64,000 nucleotides of DNA from Qipengyuania flava (GTDB lineage Bacteria; Pseudomonadota; Alphaproteobacteria; Sphingomonadales; Sphingomonadaceae), in the NCBI RefSeq assembly GCF_019448255.1, contig NZ_CP080410.1, forward strand, positions 2,542,001 through 2,606,000, in the 5' to 3' direction. Shown in pieces: positions 35,921-44,343 of the stretch (position 1 is its first letter; the number at the start of each line of letters is the position of its first letter). Position numbers and translations under genes: made by a program. A model generated the notes under the pieces. That model saw nothing but the letters and a program-made list of their open reading frames with translations, made no database searches and was not told where the DNA came from.

Positions 35921-37084
35921 ATGTCCGATGCAAATGTGGTGATCGAAGCCATCGAAGACAAGAAGGGGCGCGCCGCGTTCGTCGACTGCGGCCGGGCCTT
36001 TGCCGCCCGCGAACCCCATTCCGTCCCGCAAATCCGTTCCGAGCTGATGGAGCTGATCAACCCCGCCAAGAACCCGTTCTTCGGCCACGCTTCGCACCAG
36101 CTGTTCCTTGCCAAGCGTGGCGGCCAGCCGGTGGGCCGCATCTCGGCCCATATCGACCATCTCGCGCTCGAACTGCCGCGTGAACAGGGCTTCGGCCCGG
36201 GCGCGGGCATGTTCGGCTATTTCGATGCCGAGGACGAGGCGGTCGCCCACGCACTACTCCGCAAGGCCGAAGAATGGCTGCGCAGCCAGGGCATGACGCG
36301 CTCGATCGGGCCGATTTCCATGTCGATCTGGGAAGAACCCGGCCTGCTTGTCAAAGGGCAGGATCACGCTCCGCTGATCATGATGGGCCACCACCCGGCA
36401 GTCTACCAGGAGTGGATCGAAAGCGCGGGCTACACGCGCGCAAAGACCCTGCTGACCTACGACCTAGACGTAACCTACGATTTCCCGCCGCTGATCCAGC
36501 GGATCGTGAAGTCGGGGGAGCGAAACGAGCGAATATCGGTGCGACAAGTCGACAAATCGCGGTGGGATGACGAAGTCGAAGTGATCCTGACAATCCTCAA
36601 CGACGCCTGGTCGAACAATTGGGGCTTCGTGCCCTTCACGCCTGAGGAAATCGCCTACGCCGGCAAGAAGCTGAAGCCGGTGATCCACGAGGAGATCAAC
36701 CTCATCGCGGAGCTCGACGGCAAGCCGGTGGCCTTCATGCTGACATTCCCCGATGTAAACGGGGTGCTTAGCCGCACGGGCGGCAAGCTGCTGCCTTTCG
36801 GCTGGTTCCACCTGCTTCGCTGGATGCGCAAGCCCATGCGCAGCGACATGCGGGTTCCGCTGATGGGCGTGCTGCGCGAACTGCACAACTCGCGCCTCGC
36901 CAGCCAGCTCGCCTTCATGATGATCAGCCAGATCCGCGCGACGGCAACGCGTCTCTACGATACCCAGCGGGCCGAGATCGGCTGGATCCTCGACGACAAC
37001 CAGGGAATGAAGGCAATCGCCGACGCCATCGAGAGCGAGATCAACCGCGAATACGCGATCTACGAAAGGTCCCTCGACGCTTAG
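35921..37084 (+). CDS. YghO-like protein with GNAT-type fold
   Basis: A 387-residue protein of a family without a firmly known activity. Recognisable parts are NPFFGHASHQLFLAKRGGQP, VGRISAHIDHLALELPREQG, GMFGYFDAEDEAVAHALLRK, AEEWLRSQGMTRSIGPISMS (an acetyl-CoA-binding-like helix) and a C-terminal NNWGFVPFTPEEIAYAGKKL region. The layout suggests one or two divergent GNAT domains. Related entries are sometimes called dATP pyrophosphohydrolase, a label I see no basis for here. The ATG follows GAAGGTAACGCACGA with AAGG at suitable spacing. It stands alone between divergent and independently promoted neighbours. Confidence 0.8.
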   Translation: MSDANVVIEAIEDKKGRAAFVDCGRAFAAREPHSVPQIRSELMELINPAKNPFFGHASHQLFLAKRGGQPVGRISAHIDHLALELPREQGFGPGAGMFGYFDAEDEAVAHALLRKAEEWLRSQGMTRSIGPISMSIWEEPGLLVKGQDHAPLIMMGHHPAVYQEWIESAGYTRAKTLLTYDLDVTYDFPPLIQRIVKSGERNERISVRQVDKSRWDDEVEVILTILNDAWSNNWGFVPFTPEEIAYAGKKLKPVIHEEINLIAELDGKPVAFMLTFPDVNGVLSRTGGKLLPFGWFHLLRWMRKPMRSDMRVPLMGVLRELHNSRLASQLAFMMISQIRATATRLYDTQRAEIGWILDDNQGMKAIADAIESEINREYAIYERSLDA

Positions 37085-37139
37085 GCGCGCTGCACCTGTC
37101 GCCCGGGTGCAACAGGTGACGGTTTAAACGCGGCAGACG

Positions 37140-37165
37140 GGAACTTGCAGCCAAGCGCTTCCGTT
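37140..37165 (+). promoter_or_regulatory. EcfG-type promoter, GGAAC-N17-CGTT
   Basis: GGAAC (37140-37144) and CGTT (37162-37165) with a 17-nt spacer match the general stress sigma factor consensus, which tolerates 16-17. It lies 46 nt upstream of the single-domain response regulator. Confidence 0.75.
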
Positions 37166-37211
37166 AGCGATGCAGAAGCGGTGACTCACACCGCTGATCT
37201 CACGAGTATCG

Positions 37212-37643
37212 ATGACGCAGCATCCCGCCACCACAGTACCCGCCGCATTGCCCAGCCACGTGCTCGTGGTCGAGGACGACGCTATCCTTGGCATGGCGCT
37301 CGAAGACGCGCTCAACGAGGCGGGAATCGCCAAGGTCGAACTTTCGGTGTCCACCGAGGACGCGCTGCGGCACCTGCGCGACGAGCGCCCGCAGGCGATC
37401 GTGCTGGATGTGCACCTCGCGGATCGGGATGACGGCTGGGCGATTGCCGAACTTGTCCGCACGCTTGGTCCGGACAGCCCGCGGATAATTTTCTCGACTG
37501 GCGCGCCCCAGGATATCCCTCCGCACGTCGCGGCCATGGGATGCATCCTGGAAAAGCCCTATTCGCCCGAGACGCTCGTCGACCTGCTGCGCCAGCCCAA
37601 GCGGCGCGGCATTATCTCGCGCCTTCGCGGCCGACTCCGCTAA
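37212..37643 (+). CDS. single-domain response regulator
   Basis: A 143-residue receiver with no output domain. Conserved residues are VLVVEDDAILGMALEDAL (acid pair), phospho-acceptor Asp66 in IVLDVHLAD, the Ser/Thr switch in FSTGAP and the Lys in LEKPYSPETL. The basic C-terminus (PKRRGIISRLRGRLR) is unusual and might mediate membrane or nucleic-acid contact. Stand-alone receivers of this type act as phosphate sinks or relays for HWE kinases in the general stress pathway, such as SdrG in Sphingomonas. The EcfG-type promoter just upstream and phyR 1.1 kb away support that role. Confidence 0.88.
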   Translation: MTQHPATTVPAALPSHVLVVEDDAILGMALEDALNEAGIAKVELSVSTEDALRHLRDERPQAIVLDVHLADRDDGWAIAELVRTLGPDSPRIIFSTGAPQDIPPHVAAMGCILEKPYSPETLVDLLRQPKRRGIISRLRGRLR

Positions 37644-37707
37644 ACACCTGATCCCGGCCTGTCCGTGCGACCATTGTCGCTAGCGGCCACCGTCGCTGGG
37701 CAAGAAA

Positions 37708-37742
37708 AAAGGCCTCCGTTGCTGAACAACGGAGGCCTTTCG
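37708..37742. terminator. strong rho-independent terminator, probably bidirectional
   Basis: A perfect 14-bp stem, AAAGGCCTCCGTTG (37708-37721) with CAACGGAGGCCTTT (37727-37740) and a 5-nt loop, has A-runs before and T-runs after. It separates the response regulator from the convergent Crp/Fnr gene. Confidence 0.9.
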
Positions 37743-37864
37743 GGATCGTATCACCAGCCGCTTGGACGGGAGGGGGGGTCTCGGCGGTGACATAGACAAT
37801 ACGCGCCGCCAGAAAGGGGGTTCCCCGGGTGAGGTACTTTTTTCAAAATTTTTGAAAAAGCATT

Positions 37865-38611
37865 CTAAATGAAGGGCCTACAAGCCTCTTTGTCGCGATC
37901 ATATTGCGCGTACTCAGCGGCAGCGTCGAGATTGGGCACGCGAATCTCCCGCGACTTCCACTCGACCAAGCCTTCACGCTGAAGCTGCCTGATCGTGCGA
38001 TTGGTGTGGACCAGGGAAAGTCCCAGCATATCGGCGATCTGGGCTTGGGTAATCGGCAGGGCGACCGATTGTTCTTCACCGGCAATGCAGGTCGATTGCG
38101 CCCTCGCGAGCAGCCACACAGCCAGATAGGTGACCCGTTCACGCGCGCTGCGCTGGCCGAGCGAGACGATGTGTCCCTCGAGCGCGGTTTCCTCCTTGGC
38201 AGCCAGCCAGGTGATATCGTAGCCAAGGTTGGGATGTTCGGTTATCAGCTGCGCGAAGTCTCTGCGCCTGAACCGGCAGAGGCGCGCATCCACCAGCGCC
38301 TCGATCGAATGGCTGGAAGGCTCGTCGAAAGCGCTCTGCAAGCCGACAAGATCGCCGGGAAACATGAAGTTCACGATCTGGCGGCGCCCATCGTCGAGCG
38401 AGCGCGAACGGATCAGGACGCCGTCGAGCACGGTGTAGAGCCGCGTATGATCGGCCCCTTCTTCAATCAGCGTTTCGCCGCGCTCGAGCAGGACTTCCCC
38501 ATCTTTGAATTCCTGCATGAACTCGAGCTGGTGCGGCTCGAGTTCGCGTAGGCCCGGACACGCCTGAAGCGGGCACTGGGGACAGGCAACCGGGTTGGGA
38601 ACCTCGTGCAT
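37865..38611 (-). CDS. Crp/Fnr family transcriptional regulator with FNR-like cysteines
   Basis: A 248-residue regulator. The cyclic-nucleotide-binding-type beta-roll spans ~30-145, and the helix-turn-helix is at ~185-225 (LPITQAQIADMLGLSLVHTN). Cys10, Cys13 and Cys18 in CPQCPLQACPG plus Cys112 in DARLCRFRR match the placement of the four [4Fe-4S] ligands of FNR, suggesting oxygen or redox sensing. Most alphaproteobacterial relatives of this type have only the first two cysteines. It is transcribed away from phyR across a 145-nt intergenic region. No obvious FNR box was found nearby, so targets are unknown. Confidence 0.9.
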   Translation of the reverse strand: MHEVPNPVACPQCPLQACPGLRELEPHQLEFMQEFKDGEVLLERGETLIEEGADHTRLYTVLDGVLIRSRSLDDGRRQIVNFMFPGDLVGLQSAFDEPSSHSIEALVDARLCRFRRRDFAQLITEHPNLGYDITWLAAKEETALEGHIVSLGQRSARERVTYLAVWLLARAQSTCIAGEEQSVALPITQAQIADMLGLSLVHTNRTIRQLQREGLVEWKSREIRVPNLDAAAEYAQYDRDKEACRPFI

Positions 38612-38701
38612 GGCAGGCCTCGATCTCCGTCAGAATTTCCAGCGGTTCGATGCGCCCAATGCCCCTGCCTTGTCAAACGCTCGCTTGCCGACCATCTGGC
38701 T

Positions 38702-38726
38702 GGAACCTAAGCCGCAACGAGGCGTT
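38702..38726 (+). promoter_or_regulatory. EcfG-type promoter of phyR, GGAAC-N16-CGTT
   Basis: GGAAC (38702-38706) and CGTT (38723-38726) with exactly 16 nt between them are a perfect match to the alphaproteobacterial general stress promoter. It lies 30 nt upstream of the phyR start. Confidence 0.9.
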
Positions 38727-38756
38727 AGAAGCGCGCACCTTAAGGAAGGGGTCTTA

Positions 38757-39548
38757 ATGTCACTTGGTGATCAAATTGCACGCAACCTGCCCTATCTGCG
38801 CCGCTATGCGCGCGCGCTAACCGGTTCGCAGGCTACGGGCGATGCGTTCGTTCGCGCCACACTCGAAGCGGCCCTTGCGGACGCAGAGCTCAAGCAATCG
38901 CTCGAAGGCGGCCGCGTCCCGCTCTACCGCGCGTTCAACAAAGTCTGGTCGAGCGCCTATCTCGATGTTCCCGAAACGGTTGGCGGTGACGGTCACGAAG
39001 GCGCCGCGCAGGAACGGCTGAAGTCGGTAACTCCGCTGAACCGTCAGGCGCTGCTGCTGACGACCCTGGAAGATTTCTCGCCTGACCAGGCGGCCGAAAT
39101 CATGGATGTCAGCGCCGAGGATATCGAGCGCCTGGCGCAGGAAGCGGTGAGCGAGATCGATCGCGAATCCGCCACCAGCGTCCTCATTATCGAAGACGAG
39201 CCGCTGATCTCGATGCAGCTTGAAGACCTCGTGACCTCCCTCGGCCACGAAGTGTGCGGCACCGCCGCAACGCGGACCCAGGCGCAGGAAGTGGTTGCGG
39301 AAAAGACCCCCGGTCTTGTCCTTGCCGATATCCAGCTGGCCGATGGCTCCTCCGGCCTCGACGCGGTCGACGATATCCTGGCGATCAGCAGCGTCCCCGT
39401 CATTTTCATTACGGCCTATCCCGAGCGCCTCCTGACCGGCGACCGTCCTGAGCCGACCTATCTGGTCACCAAGCCGTTCCAGGAACAGACTGTGCGGGCA
39501 GCGATCAGCCAGGCGCTGTTCTTCGGGTCGAGCCGCCCGCTCGGCTAA
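38757..39548 (+). CDS. phyR: general stress response anti-anti-sigma factor PhyR
   Basis: A 263-residue response regulator. Residues ~1-125 are a sigma-factor-like domain (YLRRYARALTGSQATGDAFV; LNRQALLLTTLEDFSPDQAA, mimicking sigma regions 2 and 4), and residues ~138-263 a receiver with acidic pair in LIIEDEPLISMQLEDL, Asp191 in LADIQLADG, Thr in FITAYPE and Lys in LVTKPFQ. On phosphorylation the sigma-like domain captures NepR and releases EcfG. The frame is open to 38595, but the ATG at 38757 has AAGGAAGG upstream and begins the conserved MSLGDQIARNLPYLRR. Confidence 0.97.
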   Translation: MSLGDQIARNLPYLRRYARALTGSQATGDAFVRATLEAALADAELKQSLEGGRVPLYRAFNKVWSSAYLDVPETVGGDGHEGAAQERLKSVTPLNRQALLLTTLEDFSPDQAAEIMDVSAEDIERLAQEAVSEIDRESATSVLIIEDEPLISMQLEDLVTSLGHEVCGTAATRTQAQEVVAEKTPGLVLADIQLADGSSGLDAVDDILAISSVPVIFITAYPERLLTGDRPEPTYLVTKPFQEQTVRAAISQALFFGSSRPLG

Positions 39549-39567
39549 CCGGCTTCATCCCGCAAAC

Positions 39568-39606
39568 AAGACGGCCCGGCACCCACGGTGTCTGGCCTTC
39601 TTTTTT
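39568..39606. terminator. terminator between phyR and the convergent HWE kinase
   Basis: AAGACGGCC pairs with GGCCTTCTT (one mismatch) around an inner CGGCACC/GGTGTC-type stem and is followed by a run of T residues at 39600-39606. Confidence 0.65.
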
Positions 39607-39625
39607 GCCTGCCATCTTCTTGGGG

Positions 39626-41227
39626 TCAGTGGCCCCGCGCGCCCGGCCCTTTTTGCCGGAGCTCGAACTCGCTCGGCTTGCGGATCGGCACGAGCAAAGT
39701 GCAGCGCACTCCGTCGGCGCAGAAGTCGAGTTCGACCGGATGGCGCAGCTCGTGCGCCACGATCTTCTCGATCAGGTCGACGCCGAAGCCCCTGCGGGTC
39801 GGCGGGACGACTTCAGGGCCGTTGCTTTCGACCCATTCGATCCTCGCCAGCGCATCGCTTACCTGGCTCCATTGGACCGATACGCTCCCGCCCTCGACAC
39901 TTAGCGAGCCGTACTTCGCTGCATTGGTGGCCAGCTCGTGCAGGGCGAGGCCAAGCGACAAGGCATCGTTGGGCGCGAGCTCGGTGTGCGGTCCCGACAA
40001 CTCCAGCCGGTGGTCTTCGGCCCGTGCGTAGGGCGCCAATTCCACCTCCACCACCGACCGGATGGGAGTCGTGCCCCATTCGGACTGGGTCAGAAGGTCA
40101 TGCGTGGCTGACAGCGCGCGGATACGGCCGTCGAGCCCGGTCGCAAACTCATCGAGATTGCCGGCCCGTCGGCGCGTGAGCGACACGATGGAAAGGACGT
40201 TGGCCAGCGTGTTCTTGACCCGGTGGTTGAGCTCCCGCGTCAGCGAATTGCGGATGGAGTTCTGTTCCTCGAACCAGTCGATCGCCCGGCGGTCTTCAAG
40301 CGTCTGCTGCGTCAGCAAGCGCGAAACCAGCATCAGCAGGCTCGCCACGGCCAGTCCGAACAAAAGCGTTACCATCGACATGGTGGAGAGGCCGGCGTCC
40401 CGTGCCGATTGTACCTCCAGCATCATGCGACGGTTTGCGAGGCTGATTTCACGGCTGATCACGGGGCGGCCGTCGACCCATGATTCGCTCGCAGCCACGC
40501 TGGTTGGTTCGTCGTCCTCGATGTCGAGCAGGCGCGCACCCACGCTCTCGTAACTGACCAGCTCGGAAGCGGATTCGAGAAATTGCGCGGTGTTGAACGG
40601 GCTGTAGATAAAGCCCTTGAGCTCGCGCGCGCTGGTCAGGCCTTCGTAGACAGGCATGTAGATAAGGAAGCCCACGGCATCGCCGCCGCCTTCCTGCACC
40701 AGCACGACCGGGCCGCTGGCCGTCGGCCGATCGTTCGCCGCCGCCGTGTCCATCGCATCACGTCGGACAGGTTCGGAATACATGTCGTAGCCCAGCGCCC
40801 TCCGGTTGCGGACCGTGTCCGGCTGGAGGAACAGGATCGGCGTCAGCATATCGCGCGGCGCGCCCTCGATTGCAGGCACCACGCGTTTTGGGTTCATGCG
40901 GTTGGCGCTCAGGCGCTCTTCGAACGTTGGCAGGTCACCGGCACCGATCACCGGAGCCCACCCAATTCCCTCTGCGCCGCGATAATCGGCATCGAGCCGG
41001 AGCTCCGACACGAACCGGCGAAAGAGGGAGGCGGTGATCTCCTCCTGGGTGGCCAGCAAGGCGGCGCCCGCCCGCAGATAGGCGGAGCTCGTATAAGCGC
41101 GCCGTTCGATGGCAGAGCTCATGGCGTTCGCCTTGCGCGCGACATCGGCCGCATCGCGCTGGTCCTCTCCCCGCTCTATCGCAAACACGCTCAGCGCCGT
41201 TATCGCCATGATCAATAAGAAGATCAT
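39626..41227 (-). CDS. CHASE-domain HWE/HisKA_2 sensor histidine kinase (PhyK-like)
   Basis: A 533-residue membrane kinase. The N-terminal helix (FLLIMAITALSVFAIERG), a periplasmic CHASE domain (ADYRGAEGIGWAPVIGAGDL, NRRALGYDMYSEPVRRDAMD), a second helix (TMSMVTLLFGLAVASLLMLV), and a kinase core with His335 in TRELNHRVKNTLANVLSIVS and ATPase segment LALHELATNAAKYGSLS follow. Position between phyR and nepR-ecfG mirrors phyK in Caulobacter, so it probably phosphorylates PhyR. The ATG at 41227 starts right at the membrane helix. About 20 in-frame upstream codons encode a basic segment (RRRWLIDYPRAIPV) but offer only CTG starts, so the N-terminus may be longer. Confidence 0.92.
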   Translation of the reverse strand: MIFLLIMAITALSVFAIERGEDQRDAADVARKANAMSSAIERRAYTSSAYLRAGAALLATQEEITASLFRRFVSELRLDADYRGAEGIGWAPVIGAGDLPTFEERLSANRMNPKRVVPAIEGAPRDMLTPILFLQPDTVRNRRALGYDMYSEPVRRDAMDTAAANDRPTASGPVVLVQEGGGDAVGFLIYMPVYEGLTSARELKGFIYSPFNTAQFLESASELVSYESVGARLLDIEDDEPTSVAASESWVDGRPVISREISLANRRMMLEVQSARDAGLSTMSMVTLLFGLAVASLLMLVSRLLTQQTLEDRRAIDWFEEQNSIRNSLTRELNHRVKNTLANVLSIVSLTRRRAGNLDEFATGLDGRIRALSATHDLLTQSEWGTTPIRSVVEVELAPYARAEDHRLELSGPHTELAPNDALSLGLALHELATNAAKYGSLSVEGGSVSVQWSQVSDALARIEWVESNGPEVVPPTRRGFGVDLIEKIVAHELRHPVELDFCADGVRCTLLVPIRKPSEFELRQKGPGARGH

Positions 41228-41377
41228 GACCGGAATTGCGCGCGGGTAGTCGATCAGCCAACGCCTCCTGCGACCCTTGCGTTGTAGATCTTCGCTAACC
41301 AGCGGACCTGTCCCCGTGCATCATTCCGATGCTATTCTATGCGGCGAGCGCTGTTTGGTTCCTCATTTCCGGCTATG

Positions 41378-41402
41378 GGAACTCCCAGAGGCGTGGTGCG
41401 TT
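41378..41402 (+). promoter_or_regulatory. EcfG-type promoter of nepR-ecfG, GGAAC-N16-CGTT
   Basis: GGAAC (41378-41382), a 16-nt spacer and CGTT (41399-41402) match the EcfG consensus exactly, 85 nt upstream of nepR. This predicts autoregulation of the sigma factor operon. Confidence 0.9.
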
Positions 41403-41487
41403 GTGCGAAGCACATCTGGGATACATAGCGCTGTCTGCATCCATCACCTGCCGGCAGCGCGCAATACGGGATTGATCCTTTTTCACC

Positions 41488-41655
41488 ATGACGACCGAAA
41501 CGTCGAAAACACCGTCCGGCAAACCCGCCAAGGGTGAGCAGGGCAAGGACCCTGATTGGGCAAACGGCCTCAAGCGGCTCTACGATTCCGTCGTGGAAGA
41601 GCCGCTGCCGGACAGCTTTCAGGACCTCCTCGATCAGCTGGACGCCAAAGACTGA
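41488..41655 (+). CDS. nepR: anti-sigma factor NepR
   Basis: A 55-residue protein that sequesters EcfG until phosphorylated PhyR binds it. The conserved NepR core is intact: WANGLKRLYDSVVEEPLPDS followed by FQDLLDQLDAK (first helix, PLP turn, second helix). The N-terminal 20 residues are a disordered, charged extension (TETSKTPSGKPAKGEQGKD) as usual. The stop overlaps the ecfG start by one base (TGATG), which couples anti-sigma and sigma synthesis. It stands between the EcfG promoter and ecfG. Confidence 0.95.
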   Translation: MTTETSKTPSGKPAKGEQGKDPDWANGLKRLYDSVVEEPLPDSFQDLLDQLDAKD

Positions 41656-42260
41656 TGGCTGGCGAGAAGCGGACGGCTTCCGAAAAAGCCGATTTCAAGC
41701 GCGAACTGACTGAAGTGGTGCCGCACCTGCGCGCCTTTGCACGCGGTTTGTGCGGGCGCGCCGACATGGCGGACGACCTGGTGCAGGAAACCCTGCTCAA
41801 GGCCTGGGCCGCGCAGGAACGATTCCAGCCGGGCACCAGCATGCGCGCATGGACCTTCGTCATCCTGCGCAACGCCTATCTCACCGACATGCGGCGCAAC
41901 CGCTTCCGCGGCGAGTATGACGAGACTGTTGCCGAACGCGTGCTGACGGCTCCGGCCGGCCAGGAGGAACCAATCCACCTGTCCGACATGCACCGGGCCC
42001 TCCTCACCCTTCCGCCCGAGCGGCGCGAGGCGCTGTTGTTGGTTGGTGCAGGCGGGTTCTCTTACGAAGAGGCCGCCACGATCTGCGATTGCGCGGTGGG
42101 CACGATCAAGAGCCGCGTGGGCCGCGCCCGTGCAGCGCTCAACGCCATGCTTGCGGAAGGCAATATCCCCAAGCGCTCGATCGACGACGATGCCGCGCAT
42201 CGTGCCATCCTGGAAGAGCTGGATGATGTCGCGGCAGGACAAGGTGCCAGCCGCGCGTAG
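41655..42260 (+). CDS. ecfG: general stress ECF sigma factor EcfG
   Basis: A 201-residue ECF15-type sigma factor. Region 2 is seen in LRAFARGLCGRADMADDLVQ, ETLLKAWAAQERFQPGTSMR and AWTFVILRNAYLTDMRRNRF. Region 4 is LTLPPERREALLLVGAGGFS, YEEAATICDCAVGTIKSRVG and RARAALNAML. The frame is open further upstream, but the ATG at 41655 overlapping the nepR stop is the natural start (MAGEKRTASEKADFKREL). It should recognise GGAAC-N16/17-CGTT, found in front of its own operon, phyR and the response regulator at 37.2 kb. Confidence 0.96.
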   Translation: MAGEKRTASEKADFKRELTEVVPHLRAFARGLCGRADMADDLVQETLLKAWAAQERFQPGTSMRAWTFVILRNAYLTDMRRNRFRGEYDETVAERVLTAPAGQEEPIHLSDMHRALLTLPPERREALLLVGAGGFSYEEAATICDCAVGTIKSRVGRARAALNAMLAEGNIPKRSIDDDAAHRAILEELDDVAAGQGASRA

Positions 42261-42319
42261 GAATTCTTTGCGCGCGCAGCGCTTGTCAGGATTCCCCGCT
42301 CTTGGCAGATAGGCGGGCA

Positions 42320-43501
42320 ATGAGCGACAGCGAGCCATCCGCACAGAGCCCTGAAGCCCCGGCGCCCACCCGCCGGTCGCGCAGGCTTGCCTTTGCCGAG
42401 CAAGAGCTGCGGCTGATTTCCTCGCTGGTGCTCCTCATCGGGCTCGGGCTTTTCCTCGCCCTGCCCTTCGTACTCTCGATCGGGTCGGTCGTCTTCCTGC
42501 CCGTGGTCACCGCCATCGTGCTGACCGTCATCCTCTCGCCCCTGGCCGACAAGCTCAACGGCTGGGGCCTACCCAACGCGATCGCCTCTATCACCGCGCT
42601 GCTGTTCTTCTTCGCGATCTTGCTGCTGGCTCTCGCCTTGATCCTCCAGCCGGCTATCGCATTGTTCGACGATGTGCCCGACATGGCGCGCGGGGTGATG
42701 AACCGGTTCAGCGAGCTACGCGAACAGTTCGCCTGGATCGCCACAATCAACGAACAGCTTGCCGCCCTGATGAGCGACGAGGGTACGCGCGAAGTGGTGC
42801 TGGCCGCTCCGAGTCTGCTGGAACAGGTTGCTTTCGCCACGCCAAGCCTGGTGCTGGAAACCATCCTCACCCTGCTCATGGCCTATTTCATGATCGAAGC
42901 GCGCGTGCGCCTTCGGCAGCGCCTGCTGTTCGGGCGGGCGAGCTTCGGCAGCAGCATCAAGGCTGCGCGGGTTATCCGCGAAGTGCAGGACCGGGTGGCC
43001 GCATACATCATCACCGTGGGATCGATTAACGCACTGGTCGGTGTCGTGGTCGCGCTGGGTGCCTGGGCGCTCGGCGTGGACGCGCCGATCATGTGGGGCG
43101 GCCTTGCCGCGCTGCTGAACTTCCTGCCCTATGTAGGCCCCGTGCTTATGATCGCCCTGCTGGGCCTGTTCGGGATCGGCACGGCCGACACGATCGTGCT
43201 CGGCCTTGTACCGGCGATTGCCTATCTCGTGCTGCACACGATCGAGGCCAATCTCATCACGCCGCAGATCCTGGGCGCCCGCTTCACCATGAACCCGGTG
43301 ATGATCCTGATCGCCCTGTCCTATTTCACTTGGATCTGGGGCTTCTTCGGCGCGCTGCTTTCGGTCCCCATCCTGCTGATGCTGACCGCCCTGTTCGACC
43401 ACATAGGACGGCCAAACCTCGTCGGGTTCATCTTCGGGGAGCCGCTGTTTGCGGGCAATCTGTTCGACGAGCAGGAGCAGCCAGAGGCCCTGCCCAAATA
43501 G
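42320..43501 (+). CDS. AI-2E family transporter (PerM/TqsA-type permease)
   Basis: A 393-residue membrane protein with the PerM/AI-2E topology. Two N-terminal helix clusters (LRLISSLVLLIGLGLFLALP, IASITALLFFFAILLLALAL) and an extracytoplasmic helical section precede six or so C-terminal helices, including YIITVGSINALVGVVVALGA, GGLAALLNFLPYVGPVLMIA (family motif) and PQILGARFTMNPVMILIALS. The ATG at 42320 with AGGCGGG upstream is used; a TTG at 42302 opens the frame. Relatives export autoinducer-2 or antiport Na+/H+; the substrate here is unknown. It lies 59 nt downstream of ecfG and may be read through from that operon. Confidence 0.92.
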   Translation: MSDSEPSAQSPEAPAPTRRSRRLAFAEQELRLISSLVLLIGLGLFLALPFVLSIGSVVFLPVVTAIVLTVILSPLADKLNGWGLPNAIASITALLFFFAILLLALALILQPAIALFDDVPDMARGVMNRFSELREQFAWIATINEQLAALMSDEGTREVVLAAPSLLEQVAFATPSLVLETILTLLMAYFMIEARVRLRQRLLFGRASFGSSIKAARVIREVQDRVAAYIITVGSINALVGVVVALGAWALGVDAPIMWGGLAALLNFLPYVGPVLMIALLGLFGIGTADTIVLGLVPAIAYLVLHTIEANLITPQILGARFTMNPVMILIALSYFTWIWGFFGALLSVPILLMLTALFDHIGRPNLVGFIFGEPLFAGNLFDEQEQPEALPK

Positions 43502-43557
43502 AAAACCCGCCGCCATCGCTGGCAGCGGGTCTCCTGACATTCACCGAAGTGAACGGC

Positions 43558-44169
43558 TTAGGCGGGGTACTGCCAGGTCGTGCCGCGCGCGAGGTTGTCG
43601 CTCGCAAAGCTCCAGTTGAGCTTGCCATTGACGGCATCGAGATAGGCCGGACGCGCGTTCTGGTGGTCGAGGTAGTAGGCGTGCTCCCACAGGTCGATCA
43701 CGAGGAGCGGGTTCACCCCGTCCTGGTCGGCCAGCGTGTCGCCATCATGCGTTTCCTCGATCGAGAGCTTGCCGTCCTTGACCGCAAGCCAGACCCAGCC
43801 GCTGGCGAAGTGGCCGGCGCCGCGCTCAGCCAGCTTTTCCTTCAGGCCGTCGACCGAGCCGAAGGCTTCGTCGATCATGCTCTTCAACTCGTCCGAGGCA
43901 GCGGTTTCCTCAGCCGCCATCGAGTGCCAGTAGAAACCGTGGTTCCAGCTCTGGGCCGAGTTGTTGAACAGGCCCTGGTTGCTGCCGCGCGCGGCTGCGA
44001 TCACGTCTTCCAGGCTCTTGTCCGCAAGGTCGCCGCCTTCGATCGCCGCGTTGGTCTTGTCGATATAGGCCTTGTGGTGCTTGCCGTGGTGGAACGACAG
44101 CGTCTTGGCCGACACGGCCGGTTCCAGCGCGGTGTCGTCGTAAGGCAGGTCGATCAGCTCAAAAGCCAT
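43558..44169 (-). CDS. sodB: superoxide dismutase (Fe/Mn family)
   Basis: A 203-residue enzyme that dismutates superoxide to oxygen and hydrogen peroxide. Metal ligands are visible in LSFHHGKHHKAYIDKTN, SWNHGFYWHSM, and the LLVIDLWEHAYYLDHQNARP segment (Asp and His). Length and the FNNSAQSWNH pattern favour the iron type; the metal was not determined. The leader is 174 nt to glmM, which is divergent. A near-match to an EcfG promoter lies about 50 nt upstream (44220-44244). Confidence 0.95.
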   Translation of the reverse strand: MAFELIDLPYDDTALEPAVSAKTLSFHHGKHHKAYIDKTNAAIEGGDLADKSLEDVIAAARGSNQGLFNNSAQSWNHGFYWHSMAAEETAASDELKSMIDEAFGSVDGLKEKLAERGAGHFASGWVWLAVKDGKLSIEETHDGDTLADQDGVNPLLVIDLWEHAYYLDHQNARPAYLDAVNGKLNWSFASDNLARGTTWQYPA

Positions 44170-44343
44170 GGATAATCCCCTCTTGGGTTGGTGTGAAAGA
44201 ATCTCGTCTGTGCATCCCTAACGCCCATTCCGGCGCGTGGTTGCACATAGCGGCGATATTGTCTGCGAAAAGGGGCACGCGGTCTTTTATTCGCCCGCCA
44301 ACCGCGCCATGGGGTGGGTAAGCAATCAGGAGACGCCCGCATT

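Noticed and set aside
37836..37860. AT-rich near-palindrome (TTTTTCAAAATTTTTGAAAAA) downstream of the Crp/Fnr gene.
   Set aside because: It could be a weak terminator or binding site, but with a stem of A/T pairs and no clear U-tract I cannot support either; the strong terminator nearby already covers the gap.
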